Origin: Histomonas meleagridis
Lineage: Eukaryota; Parabasalia; Tritrichomonadida; Dientamoebidae
Length of the DNA: 64,000 nucleotides
Assembly (NCBI GenBank): GCA_020186115.1
Contig: WSYJ01000164.1
Location: 744,001 to 808,000 of the forward strand
Reading direction: 5' to 3'
Each line of letters starts with the position of its first letter. Positions within the stretch are counted from its first letter, which is position 1. The notes beneath the pieces were generated by a model. The model was not told where the DNA came from. It searched no databases and saw only the letters and a program-made list of their open reading frames with translations. Positions 1 to 9,403 of the stretch are shown in pieces. The position numbers and the translations under genes are program-made.

Positions 1-119
1 AAAGTTACGTTTTTAACTTCCTCTTAGTCATTGATCTCCATTATTTTTCTGCATGGAACTTTGATGACCAAACTAAATAAAATAATATCAATAAAACAAA
101 TATATTTACTTACATTCTG

Positions 120-310
120 TTAAAAAGAAGTAAAAATTTCAAAAAATGCTTCTATTCCTTTCCATTCTGTATTCGTTGTTTTTAATTTCTCATTTTCATT
201 GCGCAACTCGTCAATGATCGTTTCCATTCTCTTATTTCCCTCTTTCTCATTCTTAATTTCCAACTTAAGTTTTTCAACAATTTCATTATTTCCTTCGCTT
301 GTGAAAATTT
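120..310 (-). pseudogene. Coiled-coil C-terminal gene fragment downstream of the kelch gene
   Basis: On the minus strand an open segment ends at a TAA at 120-122. It translates to a charged heptad-type sequence (for example EKLKLEIKNEKEG and ELRNENEKLK) with a C-terminus EAFFEIFTSF. It has no start codon. It lies just beyond the stop of the kelch ORF at 351, separated by about 45 bases with several stops and no convincing splice signals. Kelch proteins often end in coiled coils, so it may be the lost C-terminus of that gene. It could also be a fragment of another gene. The rest of 1-119 holds nothing I recognise. Confidence 0.45.
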
Positions 311-350
311 GATTTTAAAATTTAAACAATTAATTTTTAATTATAACAAA

Positions 351-1535
351 TTATTTCTTGAAATTTAGCATTGATATCATATCATCTTTCATGTTCAAAT
401 AACAAAAAGCACCATCCAGTGTTAGTGTATGTATTATTGGTCGTTTCATTAAAGGATGTCCTAAGAATGCATGAATTTCTCTCTTATGCTCGACATAAAT
501 TGCTGAAAATCCATAAATTGAAGGAAGTAAAAAAAGACCATCGCCAGTTATTCTTCCATCAGATGTTGATGTTGTTTCACCATCTGGCGCTATATAAAAA
601 ACAAACCATTTGCAAGTTGCAATGGAACAACCAAACATCATTGTAACCCGAGTTTCGGATAATCCGCCGATGTAAAATATATAACCGTTCGCATAAACGG
701 CTCCTGCTTTAACGATGGTTGGGGCGGGTCGCGGTTTTGATGTTGGCGACTTTACTATTGACTCGTTTTTTAAGTCAACAATTATGAGGTCAGTGCTAGT
801 ACTACCTCCATAAAGAAATATGGAATTATGACCGACTGCATATGAACATCCTTTGTTATATCGAATTTTTGAAGAAGAAGATTTCCATTTCATTGTATCA
901 AAATCTAAAATGCTTAAACAATTATATTTGTTTTCACCCCATACAAATAATTTTCGCTTGTATATTGCAATACAACCATCACGTCGAACTGCAGGTTTCT
1001 CACCTGATGTCTGGGCAATAATTATTTCTCCTGTTGTGACATCAATTGTATGTAAATCACCTCTTTTACCATCAATTGTTACGCCTCCGTAAACAACTAT
1101 GTATTGTCCCATCATTGTTGCAAATGATCCTTTTCGAGGTGATATTACATCACCACTGAGCTTGAGTTTAGACCATTTAAATGTATCTACGTTAAGGGCC
1201 CATACGTCATTAGTGTATTCACCTTTTCCTATTTTTCCATAGCCAATAAAACACATATGCATTTCTTGTGAATATGCAGTAAAATGACCTGTTCTAGGAG
1301 GCGGGACTTTACCTGAACTAGATCTCATAGACCAAATTCCGATAAATGGCATCTTTAATATGTCATTTTGAATGATTGAGCGTCCATTATCGAAATCAAG
1401 TTCATCGTCTTCATTAAATAAATCAATTTCTGCATCATCCATTTTGAAGTAACCTCGTGATATTTTTGCGTCATCGGGAACTTCCTTTTGCTCCTTTGGA
1501 TTTTCTCCAAATTCAGCACTTTCTCCATTTCCCAT
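351..1535 (-). CDS. Kelch-repeat beta-propeller protein
   Basis: The 394-residue product begins at an ATG at 1535. About five kelch repeats span residues 65-370. Typical pieces are PPPRTGHFTAYSQEMHMCF, NDVWALNVDTFKWSKL, YIVVYGGVTIDGKRGDLHTI, SIFLYGGSTSTDLIIVD and GYIFYIGGLSE, with the usual Gly-Gly pairs and spaced aromatic residues. Such propellers are protein-interaction platforms, often in trafficking or cytoskeletal scaffolds. The N-terminus is acidic and disordered. The partner cannot be told from sequence. A coiled-coil remnant lies just past the stop at 120-310, so this gene may have been shortened at its 3' end. A perfect inverted repeat at 1582-1608 lies 47 bp upstream of the start. 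Confidence 0.85.
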   Translation of the reverse strand: MGNGESAEFGENPKEQKEVPDDAKISRGYFKMDDAEIDLFNEDDELDFDNGRSIIQNDILKMPFIGIWSMRSSSGKVPPPRTGHFTAYSQEMHMCFIGYGKIGKGEYTNDVWALNVDTFKWSKLKLSGDVISPRKGSFATMMGQYIVVYGGVTIDGKRGDLHTIDVTTGEIIIAQTSGEKPAVRRDGCIAIYKRKLFVWGENKYNCLSILDFDTMKWKSSSSKIRYNKGCSYAVGHNSIFLYGGSTSTDLIIVDLKNESIVKSPTSKPRPAPTIVKAGAVYANGYIFYIGGLSETRVTMMFGCSIATCKWFVFYIAPDGETTSTSDGRITGDGLFLLPSIYGFSAIYVEHKREIHAFLGHPLMKRPIIHTLTLDGAFCYLNMKDDMISMLNFKK

Positions 1536-2106
1536 TGTTTTTCTGAAGATGTAAAGTTATTAAATTTCTACGCAAAGTTCAAATAACTGCTGTCAGAAAA
1601 CAGTTATTCGTTCCATTTGCGAAATTCTGACTTTACAATAAAAATGATCCCATTACATATGATTATTTAATGATTTTTAAGCTTAGCTCCACTTTTATGT
1701 TAAATGCCCTCAGTATACACTTATTTTTATATCTAATTAATTTTTCGATCTTCTGGAAAGAAATCTTTAAAATGCAATAATTGGTGGTGTTTTTATTATT
1801 GATATTAATACCATGGTTCATAAATTAATTAATATTTGATAAGTTAAAGTTTGATTGTTAAGCACCTTAAAATAATTTGGTGTAAGTAAAAGACATATTT
1901 TATTTTATAATTCAGAATGATCAGGTTTAAGTTAGGTCTTTTATTTATAAATGTATTTAAATATGAATAACAGATTTTATTTTTTACAAATAAATTAAAA
2001 GACATTTACTAGGAGCTATTTTCTTTTTTTGTATAAAATTTTTATGGTGTATTGAAAAGTCTTTCAAGAAATTAAATTTTTTGGAAAAACTTATGTAAAT
2101 TTTGCA
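1536..2106. promoter_or_regulatory. Divergent intergenic region with paired MYB-type sites
   Basis: This 571-bp AT-rich spacer separates the divergent kelch and LRR-PP2C genes. An 8-bp perfect inverted repeat (AATAACTG at 1582-1589, CAGTTATT at 1601-1608, 11-base spacer) contains two opposed TAACTG cores, the classical animal MYB site. Promoters of trichomonads are known to use MYB-like factors, so a regulatory role is plausible but inferred. No coding signal is visible in the rest. Confidence 0.35.
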
Positions 2107-4554
2107 ATGGGTTCAATACCATCAATTAATAATAAAGCACTTGATCCTATACAAGAATTTATTGAAGTAACTAAGAATGGGATTATTATAGAATGCACAA
2201 ATCATGGTGAAATACATGATGAGAGCATTAAGATACTTAAATCAGGAAATTTTTTTCCAAAAATAATTTCTATTAATCTAGCAAATAATGGCATTAATTC
2301 ATTAAGTCCATATATAAACAAATGTACTAAACTAAAGCAACTTTTATTGAATGGGAATAAATTTTCTGAGTTAAATTTAACAATGAAATCATTAAAATTA
2401 ATAAATTTAAGTCAGAATCTTTTTCAAAATTTCCCACGTGTTCCTGAAAATGTTATCAACATTAACTTAAACTGGAATAAATTAAAAAAATTCGAATCGA
2501 GTTTTTTTAACCTTTCAAAGCTATCTTTAAATTTAAATGATATTGAAGAAATATCACCAAATATATCTTTACCCAATTTAACGTTTTTAGATATCGGAAG
2601 AAACAAACTTACAAAACTTCCAGATTTAGCAAAATGTACACCCAAATTAAGGATACTTGAAGCTTCTTATAATTTTTTAATTGATTTTCCACATTTTCCA
2701 AAAACAATTAGTGAGATCTCAATGAAACATAATCAAATTATAAGGATTCCAGAAGAGTTAAAAAATTATGAAGAATTAAAAATTCTTGAACTATCAGAAA
2801 ACTTGATTGAAATACTCCCTACGCTTCCATTATCAATTACAATGCTTTCATTACATTCAAACAAATTAATCCAAATAAAAAAATGCAAAATTCCTAAACT
2901 AAAAAGATGTTTCTTTTTTAATAATTTTTTAGAGGCAATACCAATCTTAGAAGAAAATAAAATAGAAGAAGTTTCATTTGCACATAATAAAATTACTTCA
3001 TTAGGAAATATTGAACTTTATTCACATATTAAATTTCTTGATATATCTTTTAATCAAATTGAAAAAATTCCAGATCAATTAATAACACTTACAAAGCTAA
3101 AAACAATTTTAATACATGAAAATAAAATATCCAAAATTTCAGATAATCTTTGTTATTCTAATATAGAAGTATTTAATATATCAGGAAATCCTTTATCTAG
3201 TTTAATCTTTGATCTTCCTCATTCTATTCAGAGACTTTTAATATCATATTGTGATATATCAGAACTTCCATATAATATTACAGATTGTAATAAATTAACA
3301 GAATTAGTTGCTTTTGGGAACAATTTACAAACAATTCCATTAATTCCTAACCTTAAAAAATTATACTTATCGAAGAATAAATTATTAGATTTTCCGATAG
3401 TTCCTTTTTCGATCCAAATCATTGATGTATCTATGAATCAAATTAAATCAATACCAAAAAATTTAATATTGAATGATCTTATAGATCTTGATCTTTCATA
3501 TAATCACATACAAAAGATTCCAAAATCATTTGCAAGCAAATCATTAAAAAGCTTAAAAATTTCACATAATATTAATTTTAGTAAATGCATAACAAAAGCT
3601 CAATTTCCAAAGTTAATAATTCTTGATCTTGATTCAACAAATGTTATATATCCGATTGATGATGTTCCTATGGTTCATGAATTAATGACAAATCAAAATG
3701 ATATATTTATAAGCCCAAATGTTAAATTAATATCTTCAACAAATGGAAGTGGATTTTCTGAAATGTGTGGTATTAGAGATAGAATGGAAGATGCAATAGT
3801 AGTTCGTGAAAATATTAAAGATGGGATTTCGGCTTTTGCTATTTTTGATGGGCATGGAGGAGCTAAAGCTTCAACATTTGGTGCATTTCGTTTTGTAAAA
3901 CTTGCAACTCAATATGGAACTTTTTCAACGGATTTTCTGGTAAAATGCATTGAAAAAATCAATGAAAATCTTCCAAAATTCAATATAAACGACGGTTCAA
4001 CGGTTGCAATTGCTCTCAAAAAAGAAAACAAAATAATCACAGCACACCTTGGTGATGCACGTATTGTCATTATAAAAGAGGATGGCTCAATTAGTTTTAG
4101 AACAATTGACCATAAACCAAATAACAGAGATGAATTTACAAGAATTCGTGATTGTGGAAGTTATGTAATATCTGGAAGAACACAAGGAATTTTAGGTGTA
4201 TCAAGATCAATAGGTGATTTTAAGGTAAAAGGAATATCATCAGAACCAAGTATTAATGAAATAATTATTGATGAAAATGATAAATGGCTTTTATTAGGTT
4301 GTGATGGAGTTTTCGATGTAGCAACAGAAGAAGTTATTAAAGGCATTGCTATAAAATCAAATAATCCGAAGGAATTTGCATACGATATGAGAAATACTGC
4401 ATATTATTTATTGAGTGGAGACAATATTTCGGTGATTGTTGTAGATTTAAAATATATCCCTTCCGAAGGAGAAGAAAAATCTTTACCATTTGACATAAAG
4501 ATTGAATGTGAAAACGAAAATTTCATTTTTCCTTTTGAACATGAATCAAACTAA
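2107..4554 (+). CDS. Leucine-rich repeat PP2C-type protein phosphatase
   Basis: The product has 815 residues and starts at ATG 2107. Residues 30-535 form about 20 leucine-rich repeats of the LxxLxLSxNxIxxIP type. Residues 545-780 form a metal-dependent Ser/Thr phosphatase (PPM/PP2C) domain. The metal-binding motifs are present: RDRMED near residue 555, FDGHGG near 579, GCDGVFD near 731 and DNISVIV near 771. I therefore expect an active enzyme. The same fusion is known in PHLPP, in the yeast adenylate cyclase family and in Entamoeba, where the repeats choose the substrate or membrane site. No signal peptide or transmembrane helix is seen. The stop is followed by A, giving TAAA, the trichomonad polyadenylation-type signal. 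Confidence 0.9.
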   Translation: MGSIPSINNKALDPIQEFIEVTKNGIIIECTNHGEIHDESIKILKSGNFFPKIISINLANNGINSLSPYINKCTKLKQLLLNGNKFSELNLTMKSLKLINLSQNLFQNFPRVPENVININLNWNKLKKFESSFFNLSKLSLNLNDIEEISPNISLPNLTFLDIGRNKLTKLPDLAKCTPKLRILEASYNFLIDFPHFPKTISEISMKHNQIIRIPEELKNYEELKILELSENLIEILPTLPLSITMLSLHSNKLIQIKKCKIPKLKRCFFFNNFLEAIPILEENKIEEVSFAHNKITSLGNIELYSHIKFLDISFNQIEKIPDQLITLTKLKTILIHENKISKISDNLCYSNIEVFNISGNPLSSLIFDLPHSIQRLLISYCDISELPYNITDCNKLTELVAFGNNLQTIPLIPNLKKLYLSKNKLLDFPIVPFSIQIIDVSMNQIKSIPKNLILNDLIDLDLSYNHIQKIPKSFASKSLKSLKISHNINFSKCITKAQFPKLIILDLDSTNVIYPIDDVPMVHELMTNQNDIFISPNVKLISSTNGSGFSEMCGIRDRMEDAIVVRENIKDGISAFAIFDGHGGAKASTFGAFRFVKLATQYGTFSTDFLVKCIEKINENLPKFNINDGSTVAIALKKENKIITAHLGDARIVIIKEDGSISFRTIDHKPNNRDEFTRIRDCGSYVISGRTQGILGVSRSIGDFKVKGISSEPSINEIIIDENDKWLLLGCDGVFDVATEEVIKGIAIKSNNPKEFAYDMRNTAYYLLSGDNISVIVVDLKYIPSEGEEKSLPFDIKIECENENFIFPFEHESN

Positions 4555-4811
4555 AATATTTTACATTAGTAAAAACAGATAAAAAGAATCATAGAAGTGC
4601 TTTATCTAAACAAAAACACAATTATTTAATTATTGATTTTTTGAGAAAATTTTTGTAATAATACATTTGCGAAATGCAAATCTTTTTTAAAAACTTTTAA
4701 ATTTATAAAAACATTTTTAAATGAAGGATAACTTGGTGTTTGTAGTTTCTTTTTACTTGATACAAAAATATCTTGCGAACAAAGTTTGTCAAATGCGCTG
4801 CATAAAACCCA

Positions 4812-6458
4812 ATGTCTTTTGAAGAAACAAATACATTAATCATAGATCGACTTCCATTTCCTGACGCTTATCAAGTTTATGTCAATTGTTACAAAATGGG
4901 TGAACTTCAAATTAAAAACGGAACCATTATTGAAATCAAATCAGAAGACGGAGAAACAATTTATGCACCATGCTTTGCTTCTGAGGAACAGTGTCCATAT
5001 GGTTTTATTCAAATGAGCAGAGTATTAAGAGTTAATCTTAAATGTAAACTTGGCAATATTGTTAAAATAAAAGCACACCGTCATTGTCCCATTGCAAACT
5101 GTGTTGTTTTTTCACCAATTGAAGACACAATTCAAAACATAAGTGGTACATATGCAAACATATTATTTAATTCATCAATTAATTTATTGAATATTCCAAT
5201 CAAGAAGAATCAAGTAATTCCTGTTCAAATGGCAAACAGAGTTATAGAGTTTAAAGCTGTTATTGTTCAACCAGCAGATATATCAATAATTGATCAACAA
5301 GAAATAATTGCATGTAGAAATACCCCTGTTAATCGTAAAGATTCACCAAGTTTCAGTGGCATTAGTTATGATGATATTGGAGGACTAAGTCAACAAATTC
5401 TTCAACTTCGGCAAGTCATTGAAATCCCACTTCTTCATCCAAACCTCTTTTCTACAATGGACATTCCTCAGATTAAAAGCGTTTTGGTTACAGGCCCATC
5501 AGGTATTGGGAAGACATTACTCGGCTCAGCAATCGAAAATGAGCTTCCTCTATCGTTCACAAGAATTGAATGCTTTACACTATATACGATGACAACTGAA
5601 AAAGCTATTTCACATTTATTAAGATCTATTCGAAATTGTATTCGAAACCAACCATCTGTTATATTTTTTGATGACATTGATATCATTTCATCTATTGATA
5701 TTTCAAAAAATGGAGAATCTGATCCAAGACTTTCAGGATCAATTATCTCAGCCATCAAACGCTTACGATATGAAGCAGGCGTTGTAATCATTGCTACATC
5801 GCGTGATGAGAAGCGACTTGGGAATTCTCTTAAACCATATTTTGATTTCAAAATCGAAATCAATCTTCCAAATGAACAAGATCGTTTTGAGATCATACGA
5901 CTTTTCCATCGCAAAATACCATTTGACGATGTGTCGCAAATAAATGATGTTGTTGAACAAACAGAAGGCTTAAATGGCGCACAAATTGAAATGCAACTTC
6001 GCAAACTTCTTTTGAACTCGATTTCAGAAGTCATTCAAAAGCACAGAAAAAGTGAAAGCTCTTACAGCATCAAAGAAATTCAAAGGATTTCAATTGAGCC
6101 GCTCACAATTTCAGAAAGAAGCGAAAAGAAGAAGAAAAAGCAAAAAGAAACAATTGACTTATATCCAGAATTCTGGGATAAATATGGCAAAAAGATAAAG
6201 CCTATCATCACAGAGAAAAAACTGAAAATCGAGTTAAATAATTATTTGTATTCAGAAGAAAAAAGAAAAAATAATCATAAAAAAGAATTCACTAATCCAT
6301 TTGAAGAAGAAGAACCTATAAATGCAAAAGCAAAATTCATGCCAAAAAGGAAAGAAACAAAAAATAAAGAAGAAAAAATGGAATATAGCTCGTCGAAGCA
6401 AAAAGAAAAAACAAATAATGCGGAAAGTGTGAAGCTAAGAAATCCTTTTGCGAAATAA
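4812..6458 (+). CDS. Cdc48-like protein with one degenerate AAA domain
   Basis: The product is 548 residues. Residues 5-175 resemble the Cdc48/p97 N-domain (double-psi barrel, with RVNLKCKLGNIVKIKAH). The start of an AAA module (SYDDIGGL, near residue 190) follows, with a Walker A GPSGIGKT near 230 and a Walker B of FFDDID near 288. Cdc48 itself has two AAA rings and about 800 residues. Here there is one ring and a Lys/Glu-rich tail from about residue 430. The Walker B glutamate is Asp, and the arginine-finger stretch (normally RPGRFD) reads KPYFDFKIE. ATP binding looks possible, but hydrolysis and ring function are doubtful. It may be an adaptor or a regulatory paralogue of Cdc48. Confidence 0.75.
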   Translation: MSFEETNTLIIDRLPFPDAYQVYVNCYKMGELQIKNGTIIEIKSEDGETIYAPCFASEEQCPYGFIQMSRVLRVNLKCKLGNIVKIKAHRHCPIANCVVFSPIEDTIQNISGTYANILFNSSINLLNIPIKKNQVIPVQMANRVIEFKAVIVQPADISIIDQQEIIACRNTPVNRKDSPSFSGISYDDIGGLSQQILQLRQVIEIPLLHPNLFSTMDIPQIKSVLVTGPSGIGKTLLGSAIENELPLSFTRIECFTLYTMTTEKAISHLLRSIRNCIRNQPSVIFFDDIDIISSIDISKNGESDPRLSGSIISAIKRLRYEAGVVIIATSRDEKRLGNSLKPYFDFKIEINLPNEQDRFEIIRLFHRKIPFDDVSQINDVVEQTEGLNGAQIEMQLRKLLLNSISEVIQKHRKSESSYSIKEIQRISIEPLTISERSEKKKKKQKETIDLYPEFWDKYGKKIKPIITEKKLKIELNNYLYSEEKRKNNHKKEFTNPFEEEEPINAKAKFMPKRKETKNKEEKMEYSSSKQKEKTNNAESVKLRNPFAK

Positions 6459-6517
6459 TTTTCTTTGTAAATATTTAATTTTATTATTTTTTTAAAATCG
6501 GAATTTTAAAAATATTT

Positions 6518-7662
6518 TTGTATCTTGAATATGATCCACCAATTCCACCAGAGCAAAAAAATGTTTCCAAATTAGCAGCAATTGTATTTGATGTATATGA
6601 TCGTAGATGTTGTCGAATGGTTCCAAATGATCAAAATGGTGATGACCGTGGATGGACACCAATTTCAAACTGCAAATACATTATCCGAACTCCGAACAAT
6701 TAATGTATGTTCCAGTCATCACATTGAATACCAATTATACTGGAAATGTTAAATTGACATGTATTGGACTTAACAAAGAAAATAAAGTGCCACCAGTTCT
6801 TCATTTCCAAAGCTTATATTCATTCAGTGGAAGTGACATGCTAAGTGTTGAAAATCTTATTCATTATTCTAACTACGTAGATAATGAGATTGAGAACTTC
6901 AACCAAAAAAATTGTATTAACCATTTCTACCTTGAAAAATGTGTTTCATTAAATTCTTTGTTCATTAAGAGTATATTATTCTTTACATTAGCAGTTAAGC
7001 CTTTAGTTATCAAAAATAAAACCGACCAAAAAACATTTCCTCGTGTTAATTTGAATGTTGATGAACCATTTCCACTTCAAACTGCGGTTAAATTTTTCAT
7101 GAGACCTGTACCCGAAAAAATACATATTTTTGCACAACAAATGTTAGATTCAAAAAATGGGCTTAGCTTTGAATTAGGGTATATTGCATATGACGCCAAT
7201 TTTAAGTGTATTGAAATAATTGATACACAAAAACTATCGAAGTCAAATGGTGCAGTAAAACTCGCTAATGATGAGACTGGAAGATTTAATAAAGAGGCTT
7301 ATTCCATTGTAAAACTTAATCAAATACCTCCAGAAGTATTTTGTTTAACATTCGGAATATCCGAAGTCTTCAATAAAAAACTTAATGGTTCTATGGGCTG
7401 TTTCTTTAGGGTTTATGATGCAAAAGATGATTTCGAATTAATGTCATTCGATGGAAGGAGAAAAGGTTTATATACTTCTATTTGGGTATTTACAATGTTT
7501 AGATATAATAATAATGAATGGGCAATCGTACCAATGAATCGTAGTTATAATGATCGTGGTTTAGTAAAAGGAATGTTAGCACTAAGTCAACATATCAAAG
7601 AAGATATGCAAAAAGAGAAATATTTCGATAGAATGTATGCACAAATAAAAATCGATTTTTAA
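6518..7662 (+). pseudogene. TerD-like domain gene, frameshifted and lacking an ATG
   Basis: Two overlapping frames make one protein. The first (6518-6703) runs through DDRGWTPISNCKYIIRTPN. The second continues from about 6700 with LMYVPVITLNT to 7662. A one-base deletion near 6698 explains the shift. No in-frame ATG precedes the first frame back to the stop at 6476; only a TTG at 6518 is available. The C-terminal part (NGAVKLANDETGRF, SMGCFFRVYDA, YNNNEWAIVPMNRSYNDRGL) matches the pattern of TerD/tellurium-resistance domains. These are calcium-binding folds common in bacteria and seen in some protists. The N-terminal half may be a second, diverged copy of the fold. It is probably inactive unless the shift is a sequencing error. 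Confidence 0.6.
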
Positions 7663-8323
7663 GATGCATCCTAAAATCAAGTACTTAGAAACAAAAATGC
7701 TTACTATACACATTTATATGTACAATGTTTCACACTTGTAACACTTGAAATATGATATCATATTAATAAATATTTTAATAATTTCCAATGAATTCTTTAA
7801 TTTTAAATCAATAATAAATTTATTTTATACAATAACAATTGATTCTATGCTTAAACTTTATACATCATTCATTGAAAAAAAATATGATTATCATGTGATA
7901 TTGATCATATTTTCAATTTTTTTATAATAAATATATCAAAAAATTAATAGCACATAATTAATATGTATATGTGCTATATTATAAATCTATAATCAATTTT
8001 ATAAATAAAATAACTCAAGAAAAATAACGATATGATCATAATATAAAAAGATTACGTTTCAACATAACGAGAAAAAAATATATGTTCCAAAAAGAAAAAC
8101 AATATTGTTTCATTATTTTCATGTATTTCGACTTCGATATTCGTTTATTATGCAAAACATTTTATATTGATTTCTATACAAGTTTTTCTTTAAAGTTGAG
8201 TGAAACCGCCACAATCTGATTCAAAAAATTGAATACAGTTTGAATCGAAACGATGCGCCAGCGGTTATTTTCATTTTATACAGCAGATTTTAAATCGTGA
8301 TTTATTTTTACTATTAGATATAA
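7663..8323. other. AT-rich intergenic spacer
   Basis: This is 661 bp of low-complexity AT-rich DNA between the convergent TerD-like pseudogene and the small Cys protein. Only short chance frames are present and I see no promoter, RNA or repeat signature. The stretch 8200-8270 is less AT-rich but shows no open frame with a coding look. Confidence 0.5.
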
Positions 8324-8899
8324 TTAAAAAATATTATCTTCATTCATAGAGAATGGAGAGTAAACAACGCTACTTTGGAAAGAACCAACAAATCTTTCAT
8401 GTTGGTTTCCAAACATAATAGCATAATCATCATTATCATCATCCGAAATTAAGATTTCAGGTTCAAGTGTGAACAAGTGCTCTGTATTCATTAAAGAAAT
8501 AGGGTTATTGAAAGGTGAGTTTTCATTCGACGAAGCCGTTAAATCAAATAAATCACGAATTTCATTTGGAACAGAATTATCGAATGGAGTAAGGGAGGTA
8601 CAATTCTGGTCAAACTGAACGTAGTAATTATTACGACTTGGCAGTATGTCCATATTTTGTGAGCAAACATGACATGTCAATTGATATTTTACCTTACTGA
8701 TTTTGGTTATAGAGATTTTATTCCACCTCTTAATTGTGATTGATGAAGTAGCAACTTGGATAAGTGGATATTGTTTGCACCTTGCTAAAACTCCACGAAG
8801 TGAAGCATAGTTTAGAGCAGTTTTATGGTGAAGGTCAACCTCCCTTCCACGAACATCTACATTATTGCAATGGCAATAAAAGTGTTTAAATTGTTCCAT
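8324..8899 (-). CDS. Hypothetical protein with CxC and CxxC motifs
   Basis: The product is 191 residues from the ATG at 8899; the frame stays open a little further upstream but only through a TTG. I do not recognise the family. The N-terminal half carries HFYCHCNNVDV and, about 65 residues later, LTCHVCSQNM. Together these could bind one zinc ion, as in ribbon-type folds. The C-terminal third is acidic and disordered (ILISDDDNDDY). There is no signal peptide or membrane helix. It lies in the same direction as the homeobox-like/WD40 gene, about 500 bp from that gene's stop. A nuclear or adaptor role would be a guess. Confidence 0.6.
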   Translation of the reverse strand: MEQFKHFYCHCNNVDVRGREVDLHHKTALNYASLRGVLARCKQYPLIQVATSSITIKRWNKISITKISKVKYQLTCHVCSQNMDILPSRNNYYVQFDQNCTSLTPFDNSVPNEIRDLFDLTASSNENSPFNNPISLMNTEHLFTLEPEILISDDDNDDYAIMFGNQHERFVGSFQSSVVYSPFSMNEDNIF

Positions 8900-9403
8900 G
8901 GAAGGATAAAAGGCCAGACTTCCCAAAAATTTCTATACGTTACAACCAGAATTTGAGTGCTGTCATCGGTTTAAAATTGAGATTGTGGGAAGATTGCATC
9001 AATAAAGAATTGACAATATTTCAAAACTTAAGTTTTCGCTCAAAAAGCTTCCACTCAAAAATCAGTTATGTATACCACACAATGTTGACTGATTTACTTT
9101 TTGCTCGTTCGAACGTTTTTTTTTAAAGTTTTTCAGCTTCCCAATTTTGGATTTTTTGGGTTAATAAATGTAAAAATCATAACTTTAACGAAAAAATAAT
9201 GTTATATCTTTTGATATTAAATTCGTATAACCTTCAAAAATATGATAATTTTTTTTTTCGATTTGTAAAATGGAATTATAACTTTTGATTAAATTGCTTA
9301 TTCTTATTCATTTATTACACACATAAAATAAGAATTAAATCGACAATTGTTATTTAATAACATTTGTGGAATTTTTTTTAACACACATAATGAACAATAC
9401 CAA
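8900..9403. other. Intergenic spacer
   Basis: About 500 bp between two minus-strand genes. The part nearest the Cys protein (8940-9120) is less AT-rich and should hold its promoter. The part from 9120 on is T/A-rich with homopolymer runs, as expected for the 3' flank of the WD40 gene. No open frame or RNA signature is visible. Confidence 0.4.

Noticed and set aside
7745-7927. 60-codon plus-strand frame
   Set aside because: An Ile/Phe/Lys-only composition, as expected from AT-rich DNA by chance.
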